Assembly: GCA_001874265.1 (NCBI GenBank) | Contig: MPDD01000005.1 | Span: 1-64,000, forward strand | Length of the DNA: 64,000 bases | Direction: 5' to 3' | From: Bacteroidetes bacterium MedPE-SWsnd-G1 | GTDB taxonomy: Bacteria > Bacteroidota > Bacteroidia > Flavobacteriales > Flavobacteriaceae | Shown here: one piece after another, positions 49,489-59,506 of the stretch | Numbering within the stretch: the stretch's first letter is position 1 | Layout of the letters: each line of letters starts with the position of its first letter | Translations under genes and position numbers: made by a program | The notes under the pieces: generated by a model | Database searches by the model: none | What the model was told of the DNA's origin: nothing | What the model saw: only the letters and a program-made list of their open reading frames with translations

Positions 49489-50220
49489 ATGGCGCAAACA
49501 AATTATATTTTTTGCATGAAGTGGGGAACTCTTTACGGAGCAGAATACGTGAATAGATTATATTCTATGGTTAGTAAAAACCTAACATATGATTTTAAAA
49601 TGGTTTGTTTTACTGATGACGAAACTGGAATTATTGACGAGGTAGAATGTCACCCAATTCCAGAAATTGACATACCATCAAATTTACCCGAAAGGATGTG
49701 GAAGAAATTAACCACACTAAAATCCGATTTATATGGTTTGGAAGGAAGAGCCTTGTTTTTAGATTTAGATATCGTAATTGTAGATAATATTGATTGCTTC
49801 TTTGACGTTGAAGGTGAGTTCAGAATTATAAAAGATCATAGTTGGCGTTCATGGAGAATAACAGGAAACTCTTCCGTTTATCGCTTTGACATTGGTAAAC
49901 ATGGGTATGTTTTTGATGACTTTATTGCCAACTTTGACAACGTTATTAAAGAGCATAGAAACGAACAAGAGTACCTAACACACGCCATTAACGATAAAGG
50001 TAAATTACAATATTGGGACAAAGCCTGGTGCCCAAGTTTTAAATACGATTGTATTTCCAGATTCCCATTGGCGTTTTGGAAAAAACCCACTATTCCAGAA
50101 GGGTCAAAAATTATCATCTTTCATGGAGAGATAAATCCTCATAAGGCTATAAAAGGTGGTCGCGGCAAATGGTATAGATATGTAAGACCTGCTCCTTGGG
50201 TGGCAGATTATTGGAACTAA
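49489..50220 (+). CDS. Glycosyltransferase-like protein
   Basis: KWGTLYGAEYVNRLYSMVSKNL, GRALFLDLDIVIVDNIDCFF (DxD), HYxxK-like IIFHGEINPHKAI. Confidence 0.75.
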   Translation: MAQTNYIFCMKWGTLYGAEYVNRLYSMVSKNLTYDFKMVCFTDDETGIIDEVECHPIPEIDIPSNLPERMWKKLTTLKSDLYGLEGRALFLDLDIVIVDNIDCFFDVEGEFRIIKDHSWRSWRITGNSSVYRFDIGKHGYVFDDFIANFDNVIKEHRNEQEYLTHAINDKGKLQYWDKAWCPSFKYDCISRFPLAFWKKPTIPEGSKIIIFHGEINPHKAIKGGRGKWYRYVRPAPWVADYWN

Positions 50221-50221
50221 T

Positions 50222-51868
50222 TTATTTCTTTTTATCCTTTCCTGTTGGCGAGATTGTATTTACAATTCCGCTTTGAAGGGTTTTCCAAATATAGTTCCCC
50301 AAACCTTTATAGGTGTCGCGTGTAAACTGCATTTCTACCTCTTTTACTTTTCCTTTTTTATTAGGGTTAGATTTTCTAACAACATGATTTACGGACCAAC
50401 TTAAGAATTTGTTCCTTTCTAAGGAGTTAGATTTAAAAACAGTTGCTTCTAAATTATGATATAGCATGGTCATATTTCCACTCGAAGAAGTATTGTTTGC
50501 TTTTGCTGAAAATTGCATTTTATCTATCTCTCCACTTAAAATCTTTAATCCAAGCACTGGATAAAGTGCAGCGTCATATAATTCGAACTCCGATTGCCCT
50601 AATTCTCCTGAAAAATAAAAGGTATGTTGTCCTTTTTTCAAAGGCATATTCATAACTACATGTAGTGGAGCCTCATTCATTAATTTCGCATCGATATTTA
50701 CGGTTATTGGAATTTGAATAAATTCTGGTATGGTAGATATGTTTTGAATTTTAGCATTTATATCATTAATCGTTAAACTAAACAAGGTGTCTTTATTTTC
50801 TAATTGCTCTTCTATTGTTAAATGACTGTTCTTAACAGATACCAAGGGAACGTTTATAACTTTGGAACTATTTTGTAAATTAATGTGTGGTAAGCCAACA
50901 TATTTATTCATGTTAAACGGCTTCCTTTTATCTTTAAACAACTTTAAATCCAATCCGTTTATAGCCACACTATCGAGTAAAAAAGCATTTTCTTTAAACA
51001 ATTTAATCAAGTTAAAATTGTAAACATTTACTTCTTGAAAAGTTACATCAAAAACATCATCGTTAAAGGTGTATCTCTCCGCTAAATCGAATTTTGAAAT
51101 ATTTGGTTTGAATGAAAAATCATTAATTGTTGCAACTTGAGATTTAAAATCTAATACCAATTTATCCAAACTTAAAGAGTAGTTCTTTTTTTCAAATTCC
51201 AACTGGACATCTTCAATTTTAAATATTTCTTGCGATGGACGTAATTTGAATAATTCTTCTCCAATTTCAATCAGTTTTACACCACTAGAATTGAAACTAA
51301 CCGGGCTATTTTGAAACGTAATTTCGCTCTTAGACACATCATAAACCTGATACATAAGATCTACGAATTCCAAATTATCAATAACCAATCCTCCCAATTT
51401 TGTAACTTTAATTGAATCTAAATTTATAGGTTTCGGCTTTTTCTTTTCATCCTTTTCGATAACTAAATTTGGGTTCTCGATTTTCCGAATAAATAAATCG
51501 TTAAACGATAAAGTATTGATGGAAATTTTCTTCGAAAGAAGCAAATTAAATATTCCTATCCCCTTTAATTCCAGCGATTTCAAAGTGATATTATCAACAC
51601 TATTTACCTCTCCTTTATTCTCTACCATGTCCGAAACCACTTCAGATTTAGGCACAAACTTAACTCCGTTAAAAGACAGTGATCGCCGAATCAATTTGAA
51701 TTCAACTTTGTCTACCGAAGCTGTATACTCTTTGAGTAGATTTTCAGATAATACGGTAACAATTTTCTTTTTTACTATATAAGAAACAGAATAGTTAGTG
51801 AGTAAAATAGCCCCTATCGCAATAAGGATGACTATCAAATATTTTCTTTGTGGGTTTCTAAGTTTCAT
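50222..51868 (-). CDS. AsmA/DUF748-like membrane-anchored protein
   Basis: N-terminal TM then long beta-rich repetitive extracytoplasmic region; distant resemblance only. Confidence 0.6.
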   Translation of the reverse strand: MKLRNPQRKYLIVILIAIGAILLTNYSVSYIVKKKIVTVLSENLLKEYTASVDKVEFKLIRRSLSFNGVKFVPKSEVVSDMVENKGEVNSVDNITLKSLELKGIGIFNLLLSKKISINTLSFNDLFIRKIENPNLVIEKDEKKKPKPINLDSIKVTKLGGLVIDNLEFVDLMYQVYDVSKSEITFQNSPVSFNSSGVKLIEIGEELFKLRPSQEIFKIEDVQLEFEKKNYSLSLDKLVLDFKSQVATINDFSFKPNISKFDLAERYTFNDDVFDVTFQEVNVYNFNLIKLFKENAFLLDSVAINGLDLKLFKDKRKPFNMNKYVGLPHINLQNSSKVINVPLVSVKNSHLTIEEQLENKDTLFSLTINDINAKIQNISTIPEFIQIPITVNIDAKLMNEAPLHVVMNMPLKKGQHTFYFSGELGQSEFELYDAALYPVLGLKILSGEIDKMQFSAKANNTSSSGNMTMLYHNLEATVFKSNSLERNKFLSWSVNHVVRKSNPNKKGKVKEVEMQFTRDTYKGLGNYIWKTLQSGIVNTISPTGKDKKK

Positions 51869-51912
51869 ATAATAGAGGTGATATAAATATATGAAATTAA
51901 TAATAGAGCGGA

Positions 51913-52263
51913 TTAATTATTCAATATCTCAACAAGCTTCTCAACTGTTTTTTTACTATTCCCTACGAAAATTTCATCATCAATAACAAAAACGGGGCGC
52001 TTCAAAAAGGTATATTCATCCAAAATTAATTGACGGTACTCTTTTTCACTTAATTCCTGTCCTTTTAGGTCCATTTGCTTGTATTTCTTTGCACGTTTAT
52101 TAAACAGGTCCTCATAGCTATTTGTAAAGGCATACATTTCTTCTAATTGTGCTACAGTTACTGGATTTGTTTTTATTTCTTGCAATTCAAATCCGTCAAT
52201 ATTTACGGCTTTCAAAATTCGTCTACACGTATCACATGTTTTAAGATGATAGATTTTTTTCAT
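51913..52263 (-). CDS. ArsC/Spx-like arsenate reductase family protein
   Basis: KKIYHLKTCDTCRRILKAV (CxxC), KRPVFVIDDEIFVGNSKKTVEKLVE. Confidence 0.9.
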   Translation of the reverse strand: MKKIYHLKTCDTCRRILKAVNIDGFELQEIKTNPVTVAQLEEMYAFTNSYEDLFNKRAKKYKQMDLKGQELSEKEYRQLILDEYTFLKRPVFVIDDEIFVGNSKKTVEKLVEILNN

Positions 52264-52305
52264 GGATTAAAGTTATCCGTTTTCACTTTAAAATTGGTTA
52301 TTTTT

Positions 52306-52776
52306 ATGAAAAATTTAAACATGACGCACCAATTCGACATCCTTAAAAAGACGAGATCCGCAATTCTTAGAATTATTGATCCTTTTACATTGGAACAAAT
52401 AAACAAAGTGCCAAATGGCCATAAAAATAATATTGCTTGGAACATTGCTCATTTAATGGTTACTCAGCAACTATTATGCTACAAGAATTCGGGTTTGCCT
52501 ATGCATATTTCGGATGAAATTGTAGAAAAATTTAAAAAAGGAACAAAAACCGAAGGGGATCTATCTAAAGAAGAGTTTGAAGAAATAAAACGATTATTTA
52601 TAGAACTTCCGGAAAAACTTGAAGTTGACTATAACAATGGGATTTTTAAAAGTTATAATGCTTACACCACTAGTTTAAATGTAACTTTAACGAATATTGA
52701 AACAGCTTTGGCATTTAGTAATTTTCATGAAGGTATTCATTTAGGCGTTTTATTTGGACTGAAAAAATTGATCTAA
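52306..52776 (+). CDS. DinB family protein
   Basis: NNIAWNIAHLMVTQQLLCYKNSGLP...NFHEGIHLGVLFGLKKLI; track start at 52147 overlaps the divergent gene and is not credible. Confidence 0.88.
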   Translation: MKNLNMTHQFDILKKTRSAILRIIDPFTLEQINKVPNGHKNNIAWNIAHLMVTQQLLCYKNSGLPMHISDEIVEKFKKGTKTEGDLSKEEFEEIKRLFIELPEKLEVDYNNGIFKSYNAYTTSLNVTLTNIETALAFSNFHEGIHLGVLFGLKKLI

Positions 52777-54012
52777 ATGGATGTATTTACAATAATTACT
52801 GTTCTTATCGTCTTAGCGGCCCTTTTTGGATATTTGAACGCGCGATTTCTAAAACTGCCAAACACTATTGGGCTAATGTCTATAGCCATTCTTTCTACTT
52901 TCATCGTTTTAGGTATTAGTTATTTTGATGATACGCTGTTGGAACAAGAAAAACTATTGATTTCAGAAATAGATTTTGAAACGGTCCTTCTAGATGTAAT
53001 GTTGAGTTTTTTATTGTTTGCAGGGGCTTTACACACAAGTTTTCAGCAATTAAAAGTACAACGTAAACCTATTTTAGCATTTGCAACCTTAGGTACTATA
53101 ACCTCTACATTTTTGGTTGGAATTCTTGTTTATTATTTATTGCCATTGTTAAGTTTAGAAGTAGATTTTATTTATTGCCTATTATTCGGCGCCCTTATTT
53201 CTCCTACAGACCCTATTGCAGTATTAGGAATTTTAAAACAAGTTGGCGCACCTAAAAAATTAGAAACTAAAATTGTTGGAGAGTCATTATTTAATGATGG
53301 CGTGGGTGTTGTGGTGTTTATCACCATTTTCCAGATTGCAAAAGGAGGGTCTGAAATTTCTGCTTTACATATAGCAGAATTATTTTTAGTTGAAGTGGGT
53401 GGCGGAATTGCTTTAGGGTTATTACTTGGTTGGCTCACGTATCGTCTATTAAAATCTATAGACGATTATGACACGGAGGTAATTATAACAATTGCAACAG
53501 TAATGGGCGGAACCGTAATTGCCCAATCCCTGCATTTATCTGCACCACTAGCAATGGTAACAGCGGGATTGATGGTTGGTAATGATACTGTTAGAAACAA
53601 CGCCATGAGCAAAATAACGGAACAATATGTAGACAAATTTTGGGAACTAGTTGATGTATTGCTAAATACTATCCTGTTTGTTTTAATTGGCATGGAAATA
53701 CTTGTATTAACTTTTGACAAAGAATACATATTAGCGGGAATATTAATCATTCCTCTGCTATTATTTGCAAGATATATGTCATTACTATTACCCATAAAAT
53801 TCTATTCAAAAAAACTCGATTTTGTACCAAACACCAATTTAATTATGACTTGGGGTGGACTGCGTGGGGGTATTTCAATTGCTCTTGCACTAAGTCTAAC
53901 TTCAGCAATGCATCGCGATTTATTTTTAGTAATTACCTACATCGTTGTTGTGTTTTCAATTGTAGGCCAAGGGCTTTCTCTAGGAAAATTAATAAAAAGA
54001 GTTGTAAAGTAA
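52777..54012 (+). CDS. CPA1-type Na+/H+ antiporter
   Basis: [61 protein letters not shown]. Confidence 0.96.
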   Translation: MDVFTIITVLIVLAALFGYLNARFLKLPNTIGLMSIAILSTFIVLGISYFDDTLLEQEKLLISEIDFETVLLDVMLSFLLFAGALHTSFQQLKVQRKPILAFATLGTITSTFLVGILVYYLLPLLSLEVDFIYCLLFGALISPTDPIAVLGILKQVGAPKKLETKIVGESLFNDGVGVVVFITIFQIAKGGSEISALHIAELFLVEVGGGIALGLLLGWLTYRLLKSIDDYDTEVIITIATVMGGTVIAQSLHLSAPLAMVTAGLMVGNDTVRNNAMSKITEQYVDKFWELVDVLLNTILFVLIGMEILVLTFDKEYILAGILIIPLLLFARYMSLLLPIKFYSKKLDFVPNTNLIMTWGGLRGGISIALALSLTSAMHRDLFLVITYIVVVFSIVGQGLSLGKLIKRVVK

Positions 54013-54037
54013 TTTTTAACCACACTTAAGTAAATAG

Positions 54038-55183
54038 ATGAAATTCGAAACAAAAGCAATTCACGGAGGCCAACAGCATGATCCAAGTACAGGAGCGGTT
54101 TCAATGCCAATTTATCAGACATCAACTTTTGCACAGGCTTCTCCCGGAGAACATAAAGGCTATGAATATTCAAGATCTGGAAACCCTACTAGAACCGCTT
54201 TAGAAAAGGCATTCGCTAGTCTCGAAAACGGATCTCATGCATTTGCCTTTGCTTCTGGAATAGCAGCCGTAGATTGTGTATTAAAATTGTTAAAGCCCGG
54301 AGATGAAGTTCTCACAACAAATGATATTTACGGTGGGTCTTTTAGGATTTTTACCCAGGTTTTTGAAAGATACAATATCAAATTTCAATTTATAAAATAT
54401 GACGATGTTCATAAAATAGATCAATATCTTAAAGATAATACCAAGTTAATCTGGATAGAAACACCTTCCAACCCTTTATTGAACTTAGTAGATATCAAAA
54501 AAATTACAACTCTTGCAAAACCAAAAAACATATTAGTCGCTGTAGATAATACTTTCGCAACTCCATATTTGCAAAGACCTCTAGATTTAGGTGCTGATAT
54601 AGTTATGCATTCTGCAACAAAATACCTCGGTGGTCATTCTGATGTTATTTTGGGAGGGCTTATTGTTAAGGATAAAAACTTGGCTGATGAACTTTATTTT
54701 ATTCAAAAGTCATGTGGGGCTATAGCTGGCCCAATGGACAGTTTTTTAGTGTTAAGAGGAATAAAAACTTTGCATTTACGAATGGAGTGCCATTGCAGCA
54801 ATGCAAAAAAGTTAGCGCATTTCTTAAAAGCACATTCAAAAGTTGATAATGTGTATTGGCCAGGCTTTAAAACACATCCAAATCATATCATTGCTAAAAG
54901 TCAAATGAAAGATTTTGGAGGTATGGTTTCATTTACTTTAAAAAATAACCAATTATCAAGCACCTTAAAAATTTTAGAGGGTCTAAGTCTTTTTGCTGTA
55001 GGGGAATCATTAGGGGGTGTAGAATCACTTTGTAGTCATCCTGTTAGTATGTCGCATGCCTCAGTCCCTAAAAAAGATAGAGATTCTGTTGGCATTGTTG
55101 ACTCACTTATAAGAGTAAGTGTTGGAATAGAAAATATTGAAGATATAATTACTGACTTAGACCAAGCTCTTGGTTTAATTTAA
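54038..55183 (+). CDS. metB: Cystathionine gamma-synthase/beta-lyase family PLP enzyme
   Basis: FETKAIHGGQQHDPSTGAVSMPIYQTSTFAQ, HSATKYLGGHSDVILGG. Confidence 0.93.
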   Translation: MKFETKAIHGGQQHDPSTGAVSMPIYQTSTFAQASPGEHKGYEYSRSGNPTRTALEKAFASLENGSHAFAFASGIAAVDCVLKLLKPGDEVLTTNDIYGGSFRIFTQVFERYNIKFQFIKYDDVHKIDQYLKDNTKLIWIETPSNPLLNLVDIKKITTLAKPKNILVAVDNTFATPYLQRPLDLGADIVMHSATKYLGGHSDVILGGLIVKDKNLADELYFIQKSCGAIAGPMDSFLVLRGIKTLHLRMECHCSNAKKLAHFLKAHSKVDNVYWPGFKTHPNHIIAKSQMKDFGGMVSFTLKNNQLSSTLKILEGLSLFAVGESLGGVESLCSHPVSMSHASVPKKDRDSVGIVDSLIRVSVGIENIEDIITDLDQALGLI

Positions 55184-55987
55184 GTAGTAAATATATCCTA
55201 CATGCAACCAAATTAGCCAATCAACAAATTTATTAGCAGGATCATTTCTAGCATTTAAGCCATCTACCCAATTTGAGAAAAAGTATTGGTGACGACTTTC
55301 AATAAAAATATCTGAATATTCTCCTAATTTCCGTCTTGTTCCAAGACCTAGAGTTGCCGACATAGTTACACCTTTAGAATCACGGGCCATTTCAGGTCCC
55401 GCCCATTTTAAAAACAAAAGATCGTAATTAGATTTCCAATCACCATCACCGTAAGTTGTTTCAAGATCCGGATTATAAAAGTTTACCCCAGCGCCTATAC
55501 TTGCATATGGTGACCATTTAAGATTTGGGTCACGTCTAGAGCCAAAATCATTTATATCTACAAAGTGATATTCTAAATGAGAACCTAAGTGCCAAGTTCT
55601 GGTTTTTCCATGCATAGCGCGTAATTTTTCTCCTTGAACACCTCCAATAATTCTTATCCATTTCCCAAAATGGTCCAATTCCGCTTGATGATAAGAAACT
55701 TCATTTCGCAATCTAAAGTGCTCGGCAAAATAACTTGTTTGATGATTCCATCTATATCTGTAGTCTGTAAAAGTTAAATAATGAATAATTCCAATTCCTG
55801 GACCTAAATTTCCGGATTCATTACTGGATCTATCTCCTCGCTGACCATAATCAGTAGTAAAACTCGAAACTCCGTATGCTATCCCTATCTCATGAGTTCT
55901 TTTACTACGAACTCTTTGTGAATAGGACGACATCACGAATATTACCGTAAATAATATTGGGGTTACTATTTTAAATTTACGAATCAA
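55175..55987 (-). CDS. Putative outer-membrane beta-barrel/secreted protein
   Basis: Signal peptide then EIGIAYGVSSFTTDYGQRGD and alternating beta-like pattern. Confidence 0.7.
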   Translation of the reverse strand: MIRKFKIVTPILFTVIFVMSSYSQRVRSKRTHEIGIAYGVSSFTTDYGQRGDRSSNESGNLGPGIGIIHYLTFTDYRYRWNHQTSYFAEHFRLRNEVSYHQAELDHFGKWIRIIGGVQGEKLRAMHGKTRTWHLGSHLEYHFVDINDFGSRRDPNLKWSPYASIGAGVNFYNPDLETTYGDGDWKSNYDLLFLKWAGPEMARDSKGVTMSATLGLGTRRKLGEYSDIFIESRHQYFFSNWVDGLNARNDPANKFVDWLIWLHVGYIYYLN

Positions 55988-56037
55988 ATTCTTTTTCTAA
56001 GTTTACAAATGTAGCGATTTAAATTTTCTCATAATAT

Positions 56038-57636
56038 CTAGTTAAAAGTTAACGGTATTTCCCAATTTGCTCTTATTTCAATTGGACCATCAACATCTTG
56101 ATAATAAACGACTTTTTCAGGGTTTTCTCGTAATAAAAAATTTCCAGAATCCCAGCGCCCATTTTCATTGGCATCATATATAATTCTTACAATATATTCA
56201 CTTGGTTCTAGATTTTCGAATCTAAATTTCCTTTCTTCTTTAGAATATTCTCTAGCAACAACATCTCCTTTTGTATTTATCAACTCTAATATAAACGGAA
56301 AACTCGAAATTTTATTTAAACTTAAATCTAGTATACCATAATCACTCTCTTCTTTTGTAGAGACCGAATACTGCAATGTATCATTTACATTTCCAAATAA
56401 GTCTTCTATAGCATCGGGTAAAATTCTAAATTTATATTTTTCCCGTTGCTTTTTATCAAAATTCAATTTCAATCTCTTTTTAGAAGCGTCTAACTCTGCC
56501 GAAAAATAAACGTTTAAAGAGTCCTTATCCACAATTGAAATTTTGGATTTGTCAAATTTATCAATTGGAATATTTGTAACAATTGAAAAAGTATCTCTTA
56601 AACTCAATGTCCCTTTTACTTCTGTTGAAACCAATAAAGAGTCTATTTTTTTTGAACGCAATTTTACGATTAATTCTTTTTTATAATCTCCTTTCGAAAT
56701 TTCGAAATGCAAAGAATCCTTTACATTGGGAGTATACCAATAGCTAACAGTATCTTTATCCTCTTCAAAAACCAATGTCGACTTAAAATCGGGTGGTGTT
56801 GGTGTTAATAATTTAATTTCCATCCCGTCCGGATTTCCTTCATATCCAAAATAAATTTGTCCTTTTTTTACTTCCGATGGTCTTGTTGCTGTAAAAGGGA
56901 GTTCTTCTCTAAAAAGGGTTAATTCAAAAGATTCATCAGTTGGCAGCGTAATGATTTCCTTATGAAATGCAATTTTATCTTGTCTGCTATCAAATTTGTA
57001 ATTTTTACTTACATCTTCCAAGGCCACTAATAAGTATTTCCCTTCCTTTAAATTTGTGATTTCAAAACCTATACTATCTAAAGTATTACCAACATATGTT
57101 GGTCTTTCTTTATATACGATAGAATCTGTATATGTTTCAGTTATTTCATATAGTTGAACCGAAATGTTATTGGCTGCTTTTTTTTCAAAACCGTCCTTTA
57201 CCGTTCCCGTTACACTTAAAGAATCGATGTAATCTCCAGTAGAAAAAACATATTTAAAGTTCCTTAGGATATTACCTTCATTATTGTCTATTACACTATT
57301 TCCAAAATTGAATGTGTATGTAGTGTTTTCTTTTAAGGTGTCTAAAATCTTAATGTTTATATCTCTACTTGAGGCGCCAATTGGAGTAATTATTGGTTGT
57401 TTTTCCATAGGTGGAGAAATAACCAATTGCTGTTCTAACTTGTCTAATTTAATGTATTCATCAAAGCTGATTCTAATTTTTTCAGCCTTAAATTCTATGG
57501 TCTCCTGTGTCGGAGATGCCGTTAAAAAAACAGGAGCAACTTCATCTTTTTCTCCTCCCTCAGGTCTTCCTTGTCTGGCGCATCCTTGAATAATTAATAC
57601 TCCTATTAAAAAGTACAAAAAACGAATATTCATCAA
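56038..57636 (-). CDS. Lipoprotein with N-terminal Ig-like (SbsA/Big-type) domain
   Basis: Lipobox QGCARQGRPEGGEKDEVAPVFLTASPTQETIEFKAEKIRISFDEYIKLD. Confidence 0.85.
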   Translation of the reverse strand: MMNIRFLYFLIGVLIIQGCARQGRPEGGEKDEVAPVFLTASPTQETIEFKAEKIRISFDEYIKLDKLEQQLVISPPMEKQPIITPIGASSRDINIKILDTLKENTTYTFNFGNSVIDNNEGNILRNFKYVFSTGDYIDSLSVTGTVKDGFEKKAANNISVQLYEITETYTDSIVYKERPTYVGNTLDSIGFEITNLKEGKYLLVALEDVSKNYKFDSRQDKIAFHKEIITLPTDESFELTLFREELPFTATRPSEVKKGQIYFGYEGNPDGMEIKLLTPTPPDFKSTLVFEEDKDTVSYWYTPNVKDSLHFEISKGDYKKELIVKLRSKKIDSLLVSTEVKGTLSLRDTFSIVTNIPIDKFDKSKISIVDKDSLNVYFSAELDASKKRLKLNFDKKQREKYKFRILPDAIEDLFGNVNDTLQYSVSTKEESDYGILDLSLNKISSFPFILELINTKGDVVAREYSKEERKFRFENLEPSEYIVRIIYDANENGRWDSGNFLLRENPEKVVYYQDVDGPIEIRANWEIPLTFN

Positions 57637-57699
57637 TTTTTACATTTAACTACAAAGAAACATTATTTTGACTTAGAACGAATAAATTTAATGGTTATT

Positions 57700-58386
57700 T
57701 TAAGTTGTATATGCAATCACAGCAACACTAACGGTTACATTTTTGCATTTTAGCAGCTCCCTAGTACATACTTCAATTGTTGCGCCAGTTGTAATAACAT
57801 CATCTAAAAGTAAAATATGTTTTCCTTCGAACAAATCTTTGTCTATTATTTCAAAATGATTCCGTTTTCCTAAAAACCTATCAACTCTTCCTTTATGCGT
57901 CTGTGCTGCAGTATTAATTACTCTAACAAGGTTGTTTTCAATAAAAGGAAGGTTTAAGGTTTCGCCAGCGGTTCTACCCAATTTAGTCAATTGATTATAT
58001 CCACGTTGCTTTTCTTTTTTAGGATGAATTGGAACTGGGACAATACAGTCTATAAATTGAAATCGGTCGCTACTTTTTAAAGAATTTCCTAGCCATTCTC
58101 CGAAAAATACACCAATATCCTCTTGTCCTTTGTATTTCAATTTATGAATTAAATGCTGTACTTTTCCTTTCTTCGTATAATGGAACAAGGCCATGGCTTC
58201 TTTTATTTGAACTCTCCCATAGAACTGTTTCTCTAATTGATTGTTTTTCTGATTTAAAAAATCTGTTTCAGGAAAATCATGCCGACAAGCAATACAAATC
58301 AATTTTTCATGTTGATGCAAAACCTCTTGACAAGAATGGCATACTTCATGAAAAAACAAATGAAATATATCTTTAATAAATTGCAT
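57700..58386 (-). CDS. ComFC-like phosphoribosyltransferase domain protein
   Basis: CHSCQEVLHQHEKLICIAC zinc cluster; VPVPIHPKKEKQRGYNQ; HILLLDDVITTGATIEVCTREL. Confidence 0.95.
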   Translation of the reverse strand: MQFIKDIFHLFFHEVCHSCQEVLHQHEKLICIACRHDFPETDFLNQKNNQLEKQFYGRVQIKEAMALFHYTKKGKVQHLIHKLKYKGQEDIGVFFGEWLGNSLKSSDRFQFIDCIVPVPIHPKKEKQRGYNQLTKLGRTAGETLNLPFIENNLVRVINTAAQTHKGRVDRFLGKRNHFEIIDKDLFEGKHILLLDDVITTGATIEVCTRELLKCKNVTVSVAVIAYTT

Positions 58387-58441
58387 TATATAGAATCATA
58401 GCAAGCGTAAAAATACAAATCTATTTCTAAAGCTTTTTAAC

Positions 58442-58475
58442 TTTGTCATGTCCTGAATAATTTAATGTAACTTTG
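58442..58475 (+). promoter_or_regulatory. Candidate Bacteroidota promoter
   Basis: TTTG (58442-58445), 22-bp spacer, TAACTTTG (58468-58475), 39 bp upstream of ATG 58514. Confidence 0.45.
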
Positions 58476-58513
58476 CGCGTTCACAAGAATAATAACCCCA
58501 TAAATATTAAACC

Positions 58514-59401
58514 ATGGAAAATAACAAAACTTCAAATCACAAAATAATTATAGGTGTTTTGATCGCATTGCTACTAGGATCATTAGGTTATACTTACTAT
58601 AACAATGGTAAGGCTAATGAAATGCAAGAATTTTTAACTGAAGAAAAAGAAGAAATTCAAAAAGAATTGGATGCTATGATTGCTCAATATGATGAAGCAA
58701 TTGCAGATAATTCTGCTCTTTCTGAAGAATTGGAAGACGAGCGCGAAAAAATTGTAATGTTTAGAGATTCTGTTTCTAATCTAAAAAAATCTAATAAAAG
58801 TATTATCAGACGTTACCGAAAGAAAATTTCTGATTTAGAAGCGAGTAACCAAGATTTATTTGAACAAAACGAAGAGTTGAAAGCACAAAATGCTGGACTA
58901 AATAGCGATTTGAATGATGCCAACTCAACTATTGGAAGTCAAAATCAAAAAATTGATTCAATAAACCAATACAACCAAGAGTTGAACGACAGAATTGGTG
59001 AAGGCGCCGTATTGAAAATTAACACGGTTAAAGTAGCACCAATGCGTAAGCGAAATAACGGACAGTTAAGACCAACCACACGTCAAAGAAATACAGATGC
59101 ACTAAGAGTTAGTTTTGTAATTGCTGAAAATGTTTTAGCGGAAGAAGGTTCTAAAAAAGTATTCTTACAAATTATAGATCCGAAAGGAAATTTAATTATC
59201 GATAAGGGTGTAGAAAAGTTAAATGACGATGTAACCGAAATTCATTATTCAGATATTTTTGATGTTGACTTTGTACAAGATAAGTTAGAAGTAATCTCTG
59301 TAATTGATGTAAACAGAAAAGAAATGAACGAAGGTACACATACCATAAAGGTGTATTTAGATGGAAGATTTTCAGGAATTACAACTTTTGAGTTAAAATA
59401 G
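58514..59401 (+). CDS. Membrane-anchored coiled-coil protein of unknown function
   Basis: N-terminal TM, long coiled-coil, C-terminal globular region. Confidence 0.8.
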   Translation: MENNKTSNHKIIIGVLIALLLGSLGYTYYNNGKANEMQEFLTEEKEEIQKELDAMIAQYDEAIADNSALSEELEDEREKIVMFRDSVSNLKKSNKSIIRRYRKKISDLEASNQDLFEQNEELKAQNAGLNSDLNDANSTIGSQNQKIDSINQYNQELNDRIGEGAVLKINTVKVAPMRKRNNGQLRPTTRQRNTDALRVSFVIAENVLAEEGSKKVFLQIIDPKGNLIIDKGVEKLNDDVTEIHYSDIFDVDFVQDKLEVISVIDVNRKEMNEGTHTIKVYLDGRFSGITTFELK

Positions 59402-59425
59402 TAATTATCCTTCCAAAAAATAATG

Positions 59426-59462
59426 GTGAATGTCCTTTTAATTTAGGGCATTCACTTTTTTA
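59426..59462 (+). terminator. Intrinsic terminator
   Basis: GTGAATGTCC...GGGCATTCAC followed by TTTTTT. Confidence 0.8.
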
Positions 59463-59506
59463 TTTATAGTGGTTCATAGTTCTAAAACCTTTACTATTTT
59501 TGCAGC

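Noticed and set aside
52147-52305. 53-aa N-terminal extension of the DinB ORF in the track
   Set aside because: Overlaps the divergent ArsC-like gene and its promoter; MKNLNMTHQFD start fits the family better
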